From Pipra filicauda (taxonomy: Eukaryota > Chordata > Aves > Passeriformes > Pipridae): DNA of 64,000 nucleotides. The notes under the pieces are model-generated. The model searched no databases. It saw nothing but the letters and a program-made list of their open reading frames with translations, and was not told the origin of the DNA. The stretch covers positions 2,426,630 to 2,490,629 of the forward strand of contig NW_024104283.1 in the NCBI RefSeq assembly GCF_003945595.2. The letters run 5' to 3'. Position numbers and translations under genes: made by a program. Shown here one piece after another: positions 56,768 through 64,000 of this stretch; the first letter of the stretch is position 1, and every line of letters starts with the position of its first letter.

Positions 56768-59700
56768 AATTAGAAGACATCAGTGAAGGCACAAGCTTTG
56801 ATTCTCCCTTACCCCCATTTTGCACTACTTGCTGAGATCTGACAGCCAGTCTGTTTTTGACCCCGTATGCCTTGTTAACACCATGTCACAAAAATGGCTG
56901 ACATCACAAGGTCACACAGTACCAAGTCACATGCTTTGGAGAAGTCCAAGTATATTTTTCTGCATAGAGTTGTTGGTCCCCTCCATGGAGGGGTTTAATC
57001 CCATCACAGAGGGAAAGAAAAAAGTTATCTACTGTGATCTGTCTTCTGAGAAGCCATGATAATCACATTACTTAGGTTTTCAGTCTACTTTTCATACTTA
57101 GCTGCTGAAGCTACCTGTGCATCTTATTTTAACCAGGATGATTTCTCATCAACAAAATATATTGTGGAGAGGTTTTTTTAATGTTTTTTTTTTTGGTTGG
57201 TTGGTTGGGTTTGGGTTTTTTTTGGGGGTAGGGGAGGAGTTGGGTTGGGGTCTTTTGAGCTTTTTGCAACATTTTTGGAACTGTATCTGTAGGAGCACTC
57301 ATAGAAGGATCTGAATGATATCCAGGTGGCACCAACATTTCCACCATTAAACTCACAGTCACAGCCACTGCATTACACTTTGGAAAACTGGCTATTTTAA
57401 AGCCCTAAATATACATCTGAGTGGTTGGTATTGCATTCTGTTTGCACAATATAAATGTCAACAGAGCCTGACTAGGAGTACCTAGGCAACAGCTAATTTT
57501 GAGGTCAGTGATTAACTCTTCTTCATCAGAACACAATTTACCATCAAATTATCTCTAGCTGAATATAGCACTTTCTGGACTAAAAAAGGTCTTCTTGCTA
57601 TATTAAGACACTGAGAGCCATTATTGATGATGGCAAGTGATTGTGTTGCATTTTCTCCTGGTCAAAATACTGATGTCCATGAGGGAAGCAGTCTCTTAGG
57701 GGCAATGACTCCCTACTCCAGGATTCCCAAGAAGAGGAACCGAAGGCTGAGCTCAGCCGCTGCACACCATGCTGCAGTGTTTACGGCTGTAGCAGGGAGC
57801 AATCAATTTTTATTTTCTATGGCACATATACACACTTCCTTGATTAGACAAAAAGTGAATGCTTCCAATTAGCACATATATCAACAGTAAGGTATTGATG
57901 CTCAACTTGAATTTTACTCTTTCCCTTCCCAGAGTACTTTGCTACCTTCAGCTCTTCAAAATCCCTCATTTTTTCATTAACTTCTAGCTAGTGAGTCAAC
58001 CTATAATTTTGAGTTTAAAACTCTCTGTGTTCTAGCACTGTATTTCAAACCCATTCTGCTATCTCATAAGGCTTTTTGGAAATAAAACTGAAAACCTCAT
58101 ATATTAGAAGGTCCTTCTAGTGGTCATCTCAGGAAGCAAACTGTTCGGCAGGGATTACAGAGGTTAAGCAATCATCCTTCTGCCTGGAGAAATACTCATT
58201 TGTGATCTACATCAACATGAGCATTTGTTTGGAGGAGTCCAGACCTATGGACATTACACCATTGGGCCCTGTTCCTACATTTGGTGCTGCCAAGCTGAGT
58301 ATGTGTTCACCTGTGGGATAAGGAGGAGGAGGGTGGGCTGGATGCCTACAGGAGGGCAATGGGTTTTGCTTGCTACTGACACCTGAGTATTGCTTTGTCC
58401 ATGGATTTTTCCTAGCCTTTCCTGCTGCCCTGGGAGATGTAATCATCCCAGACCCTATGCTTTGCTCTCTAAGCACCCTGAGATGCTAATAACTTCAGCC
58501 TTGCCAGCTCTACTTTTGATTTACTCCTGTAAAGCTGACATCACCAGAAAAAAAAAAAAAAAAGAAAAAAGGTTTTCTGAGAATTTGCAATTCTTTTTTA
58601 CTGCCACAGCTAAATAATCATCAATTTGTTTCTTGTTGGCAGGGAGCCAGGCTTTTGAGCAGTGACTGGCTTGTTTTGAAGTTACTTTAATTTGTTGTCT
58701 TAGAGGAAATGTCTTTGCTGATGTTTGCCAAGCTGACACGTAAAGAAATATGAAGCTATATTTGTTTCTGTAAGACAGGTAGAACACTAAACTTTATAAT
58801 AATAAGGGTATACATATGTTGGTGCTATTGGTTTATACCTGAGTTACTAATGTCTCTGAGTAATATCTAATTTGACATATAATATGTTTGGCTAGGATGT
58901 ATGAATTTGTGCCTGTGATGTTGAATTCCTGGGCCAAGCACCCCAGGACAACATTTCCACTGGTGGGCAAGGACCTTACTTTCTCCCTGTACTGTGCTCC
59001 TCTGCTGAAGCTACAGCCTTCCTCTTTGAAGAAGAGAGCAGTAGCTCTCTATTCACTTTCCTGTCATTAACAGAAAAGATCCTACCTATGACACTAGAAT
59101 GCAATCTTCTCGGATGCCTGGGATTTCTTTTAGTTTAGTGACTCAAGACCAACCAGCATTTCTTAACTACCTCCTTGTAATTAAAGACTTTAGTTGACCC
59201 CTAGAAGAAATTGCCTATGGAGATGAGACAAACTCCAGCACTGAAGTTTAAGGGCAATTTTAAGGGTGTTGTTTTAAGGGAAAATTGGAAAACCATCTAA
59301 AGGGGATAGCTTAAGTACAGTTCATTTTGTACTGAGACTGTGTGGAGAGGTACCAAAGCAAGCACAGGAAAGAAAGCTTGACTACAGCCTCGTATGGTGA
59401 GTGAAGATAGAGATTTGGTCCTGTCTCAAAGAGAATGTTTCTGTCTTACATGCAGTGACTGCTTAATGCCATATAGCTGTTGGCCCACATTTTTGGTAGG
59501 GCATATAGCTAATTCATTCCTGTGAGAGGTGGGGGGCAGAAAATCAGACCTCCTCCACCATTTCCTTAGGGACTCATTCAGCTATTAGGCAAGTCCCTAA
59601 AAGGCTGTGTCTCGCCAAATATTCTCTCCTAGATTTAAAAAAAAAAAAAGGATGAATAAGCCCTGCTCAGGTCTCTAAAAGCAAAGATATGGCAACCAAT

Positions 59701-62700
59701 TTTTGGGAAGGGGTTCTAGGGCAGATGCTTCTTGGTCAGAGGTGCAGATCTGCTGTCTCAGCACATCTCTCTGGCCATCTCCACAGAGGTCAAGACTGAG
59801 CTTATTACATTTTCTCAAATCATAGTGTGGTCTGTGGTGGGGAGGAGGGGCAGGAGGCGATCAGGATGCACCACTACACATTTGGATCCTATTCTGAGCT
59901 CTACCTGCTCAAGGGATCCTCAGCATTGGGATTCCTAGCTTAGAAATAGATTTTTTCCCATTTCTGGGGAGGCACGTACCTTACTGTAGTTCCCCAAACC
60001 CTTATATGGACTGGCCTGCAGAGCCAGTTCTGTGCTGCAGACATGGAAATTGCTCGTGGGTGATGATGGGGCTGTCTTCTTGCGATTTCTAAGAAAGCAG
60101 TTTCAGAGAAGAAGATGAGCATGGTGCTTTTTCCACTATTAAATTTATTTTTAGCTTGCATTCTAGTATCTGGAAAAATTGTTCTCAAACTCACTTTTAA
60201 CTGCAATGAAAAAAATGTATCTACACCCTCCTGTGTAGTCACTGTTCAGCAACTTATAGGATCTCATGAAACAAAAACATCTTAGTGAAATAAATTTGCA
60301 GGTTTTTTTTACAAAGCTGCAAAAAGACATTGGTTAGGTGAACTCTGGATTCTCTCTCTCAGATGTGCAGAAAAGCCCTGGAACAAATTAAAGGCTAGTT
60401 TGAAGCCATTTAAAAACTTAAGCAAAAAGGTTTGGGAAAAGTTTAAAAGAATGAGAACAATAAAAGATCTTGTTCCACTGCACTTGATGACACATCTAAT
60501 GATGAATGACCTTTCTTGCTGCTGCTTGTTCTCCATCAACAGAACAAGCAGGGCAAGGAAGAAAAGGCTGCAAAATATGTGTATTTAGCTTCAGTATATT
60601 CATCCCTAATCTTAGAAACAAACAGAGTGGACCAGCGACTATCTTTTTCAATAAAGGTAAGCGATGACCGTGCCTTTCCTAATGAATTCTATACAAACCC
60701 ATGTGCAGCCCTTCAAGCATCCAAGAGTTGCTGGCCAGCATTATTCCTTCAGAAACTAAGCCAGGTCCTCTGGCTTAGGCTGGTCGGCTGGTGTCAGTGG
60801 GCTGACAGATGTGGAGATTGCTAAGCAGATGTGTGGATTGTGCTAAGCAGAAATGCTACTCCACAAAGGAAAAGGGAGACTCTCACTTGAAAGTGTTCCA
60901 AAATCCTTTGAGAGTCATAAGTGCAAGCTCAAAATAGTATTTGCTGTGCTTCTGTTTTTCTGTACATACCTGCATTTCCATCTTCTCACTGAAAAAGAAA
61001 TTAACGAGGGCTCAAACTCTGTGGGATTCAACCTAAGATGCAGCCTGAATCCATTTCTAACGACCAATGTTTCTTACAGTATGGAAAGCAGATTTTCACC
61101 TGCTTATATGAGGTTTGTCCCTGAACTTTCTGCTAGTGATTAAGAGACCACATAAGACACAATACCACTTTCCAAAGCACACATAAAATCCATTGGAGAA
61201 ATGCAGCTTTGTGAATGCAACAGTGTAAACCAGGATTTTCAACCCAAGCATGTTCTAGAAAAAGTATAACAGTTGTTTTCATGAGTTTATGCAGTCCCAT
61301 GTACCCTAACTGTGCAAGTAAAATAGATTTTACAGACATATAGGCTGTTTTCTGGACTGTAGTTGCATGAGGGACAGAGCAGCCAAGCAAAAGGGAGTGA
61401 TAGCACCCTGGGTGCTCCATCAAGAAGCACAGGTCAAGGTCCTCATGAGAAATACAATGTGTGATGGAGAAACAAGACTGTGAAGGATGAGATTGAAATT
61501 CTAAATGGTGTCTGACCCTCTCTGAGGTTTATGTCATCAGTAAGTTTTGCAATACAGCATGTTTTCAGGTGGACACCTGTCCAAATCTGAAGGATCAACC
61601 AGAGGGTATTGTTAGTAAAAACCCAGTAATTGGTGTCACCAGGTGACTAGGCTGAGTTCACCAAGTCAGGAAAATTATAAACTTGAAGAGATTCCTGAAT
61701 GTATTGCTTAGTGTTTAAAACATCTTTTCACACCAGCTGCATAGAAATCTCTGAAATGCCAGCGCTGGTTAGCTCACCATCTGTGTTATCCCTCCGTCTC
61801 TTCCCCTCCTTCAGCCTTTATTTTGAGGCTTCTTTATGTTGCCAGAAGAAAAATGACTCTTCAATATTCTTGGCGTGTTATTGGAAAGATAAATTTTGAA
61901 GTGAAATTTTTGTTGGTTCCAACTCTTGCTATATAAAGCACATTTAATAATACTTAACATTTACTCAGCCTACTTATTAATCATTAAAGAATATCAACTA
62001 TCAAAATAATCCATAGTTAACTGAAATTAAGTAATCACATACTAAAATTACACCACAATATTGCTCAAATCTCAGAACAGATGGAGAAGTCAAGCAGAGA
62101 GTTTTTAAATAGTTTGTTTCAGTAACTTTTTAATTTTGTTGCTGCTTAATTTTCAGAAACTCACTAAGATAATTACTGACATATCATACTCTGTGCTTAG
62201 GTATGCACTGCTGAAAATATAGCTTTTTATATTTATATTCATCTGTGAGATCTGCAGATCCACTCTCAGCTAGGAAGGCAAGATGAAAACATCTTGACGA
62301 CAGTGCAGGAGATCTGACCAGACTTCTCTCCCTGCTGCTCCTTTATGGTGCTGCAGTAACTGTAGTGGCTCTTAGGCATCAGCTTTATCTACTCTTTGAT
62401 TCTTCCTTTTTCCCCACAACCAGTTAAAATTAAGAGCAATCCATATGGCTCACCTTTTGTTAGAATGACTGATGCAAGAAGCTGTACTAGGAAGATAAAA
62501 GGCCTTTAATGGCAACTCTGGAAATATAAACAGTTCCCAAGGAGGTGTAACCATTTTAATAAGCTTGGAGTTGGCCAATAACCCTGCCCACCAATACTTG
62601 GCAACGTGAGGGAGATGAGGAAGATGCACAGCACTGCTCGCTGAGCTCAGTAAGAACCCCACAAGGGCTGTAAGAGTATCCTTCTCTTGAAAAGGTAAAA

Positions 62701-63792
62701 GTCAAGAGAAATGCAGGAACTAAAGAGCCAGAAGAACTCAGAAAACACATGACAACAAAGAGCAAAGTCAAGCTGGACACACACATCTCCCTTTCAGAGA
62801 CACAGTACGGTGCTTGAGCAATTCTTTCACTGAGTGAATACCACAAGTAAGGGGTGTGAGATTAGACTGCTCATAGGTTGAAAACTCTTCCTATGTCTTT
62901 CAGATCCTAACACTCTCACAGGGTTCCACCACACATGAAATGACTTCTGCCTCAGAAGCATGGGCTTTTAATGTTTTCAGTTAAGGAAAAAGTATTCAAG
63001 AACAGAGAGATTTAAAATGCCGTATATCCATAATATAAAAAGCATAGACTGACTTCTGACATACATGCTATCATAACCAAGACCTGCAACAAACTTGTTT
63101 CCCAGAGGCAACAGGTTGATCACAGATGTGACAAATTACTCACAACCAAGACTTTCCACATCACATTTCATTAGTGAAAAGTAGATTGATTACATGTTTC
63201 TCTCTGTGCTTTATAGATGACATAAAAATATTGCAGATCTTACAGCTTCATTGTGGAGCCCAGCTCATTCATGTTTGCAAACCTGACTTGCTAAATTTGA
63301 ATGGCACCATTTTTAATCAATTTTGAAAAATGTTTTAAATAAGTTACTCTGCCACAGGCATTTTAATGAATATTGAAATAAACCATCTGTTTGGGGCTAG
63401 ATTGGAGGATTTCCTCTGTGCAAGTCCAAAATTTTATTTTACCTTGGATTTTTCCTTGCCTCCACTTGACTTGGTCTATAGCATGTGTTTCCACACTAGG
63501 ATTCTTGTGTTCTCAGTCTTAATCCAAGTTTATGTTGGCTATACTTGGCTATATCCCCTCTCTGCTTGGCAAAAGAAACATGGTAACTGCTGTGTTCTGA
63601 ACTGTAGTAGGGGTACTTGACCGAGTGCTTGAGCTATGTAGACTTACAAGCCCTTCTTAAACCTGCTTGAAACTGCTTTTCCTGCAGTTACTAATGCTGC
63701 TGTAATGCCTGGAAAGGCATGGGAAAACATACAGACACTGGGACACCACACAGGGCCTGCAGGCACAAGTTGCAGTGAAGGTAATTACTAAA
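56768..63792. other. Intergenic sequence
   Basis: No gene was recognised. Low-complexity tracts are a T/G-rich run at about 57172-57250, A16GA6-type sequence at about 58550-58570, and A12 near 59639. A short imperfect duplication (GATGTG..GGATTG..CTAAGCAG) occurs at about 60808-60850. Open frames at 60516-60824, 60853-61143 and 61133-61423 show no known domain. Confidence 0.6.
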
Positions 63793-64000
63793 TAAAAAAG
63801 AAAAATCTTTATAGTTGAGGGCAAAGCATGGGCACAGGTTTCCCAGAGAGGATGTAAAATCTCCTTCCGTGGGAATATTCAGACTTGACTGAACGAAACC
63901 CTGAGGAAAACCTTTGCATGGTTGCAGGTGGTGGGACCAGAGAGATGCCCCAGATCTGACCTCCACTGGTCCCTTTCAAATTAAGCAGTTCTGAGATTTG
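63793..64000 (+). mobile_element. CR1 LINE 3' fragment, cut by window end
   Basis: AGAAAAATCTTTATAGTTGA, GGTTTCCCAGAGAGGATGTA, CTCCTTCCGTGGGAATATTC and CTGGTCCCTTTCAAATTAAG match the usual CR1 3' sequence (bases coding near ERVV..LPREV, then the 3'UTR) with many changes. TCTGAGATTTG at the last bases is the start of the terminal octamer zone. Confidence 0.82.

Noticed and set aside
56640..56825. Minus-strand frame with a poly-Asp run
   Set aside because: The Asp run is the (CAT)14 microsatellite read backwards, with no flanking homology.
56820..57060. Possible ancient LINE coding remnant on the minus strand
   Set aside because: Phrases such as GGAGAAGTCCAAGTATAT faintly resemble CR1 RT complement, but the match is too short and broken to support.

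Overview
The window is vertebrate nuclear DNA, almost certainly from a bird. It is AT-rich, with long introns bounded by GT..AG. Its interspersed repeats are mainly CR1 LINE 3' ends carrying the avian ATTCTATG-type terminal repeat, plus two retroviral solo LTRs. It holds one protein-coding gene that I can support: the 3' half of FIG4 (SAC3), on the + strand. FIG4 is the Sac-domain phosphoinositide 5-phosphatase that acts on PI(3,5)P2 in the PIKfyve-VAC14-FIG4 complex of endolysosomes.

Layout: positions 1-34123 contain eleven coding exons (775-820, 1962-2110, 6063-6229, 10649-10787, 13530-13588, 14182-14329, 15133-15216, 17512-17707, 21290-21372, 25040-25129, 33946-34123). Joined, they read through without a stop or frame break for 445 residues up to a TAA. 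By recall this matches about residues 464-907 of the human protein. It includes the catalytic CX5R loop (1983-2003), the acidic serine-rich linker, and the conserved C-terminus. The upstream exons lie before base 1. The stop is followed by a short 3'UTR with a polyadenylation signal at 34190-34195.

Positions from about 34.2 kb to 64 kb contain no gene that I can support. They hold CR1 fragments (39.6, 40.5 and 63.8 kb), two solo LTRs (45005-45560 and 48265-49392, each with a short target-site duplication), a 45-bp perfect tandem duplication next to a long palindrome (51950-52159), a (CAT)14 microsatellite, and low-complexity tracts. In mammals GPR6 follows FIG4. No GPR6-like reading frame is visible, so the stretch is probably intergenic.

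The introns carry seven more CR1 pieces. One is a young 1.1-kb copy (18791-19902) with an open 331-codon reverse-transcriptase fragment. Intron 21373-25039 also holds an exon-like 38-codon segment that I could not identify. I found no operon, CRISPR array, RNA gene or novel multi-gene system. The points most worth checking are that exon-like segment, the coding-like minus-strand patches in the last intron, and the palindrome/duplication pair.
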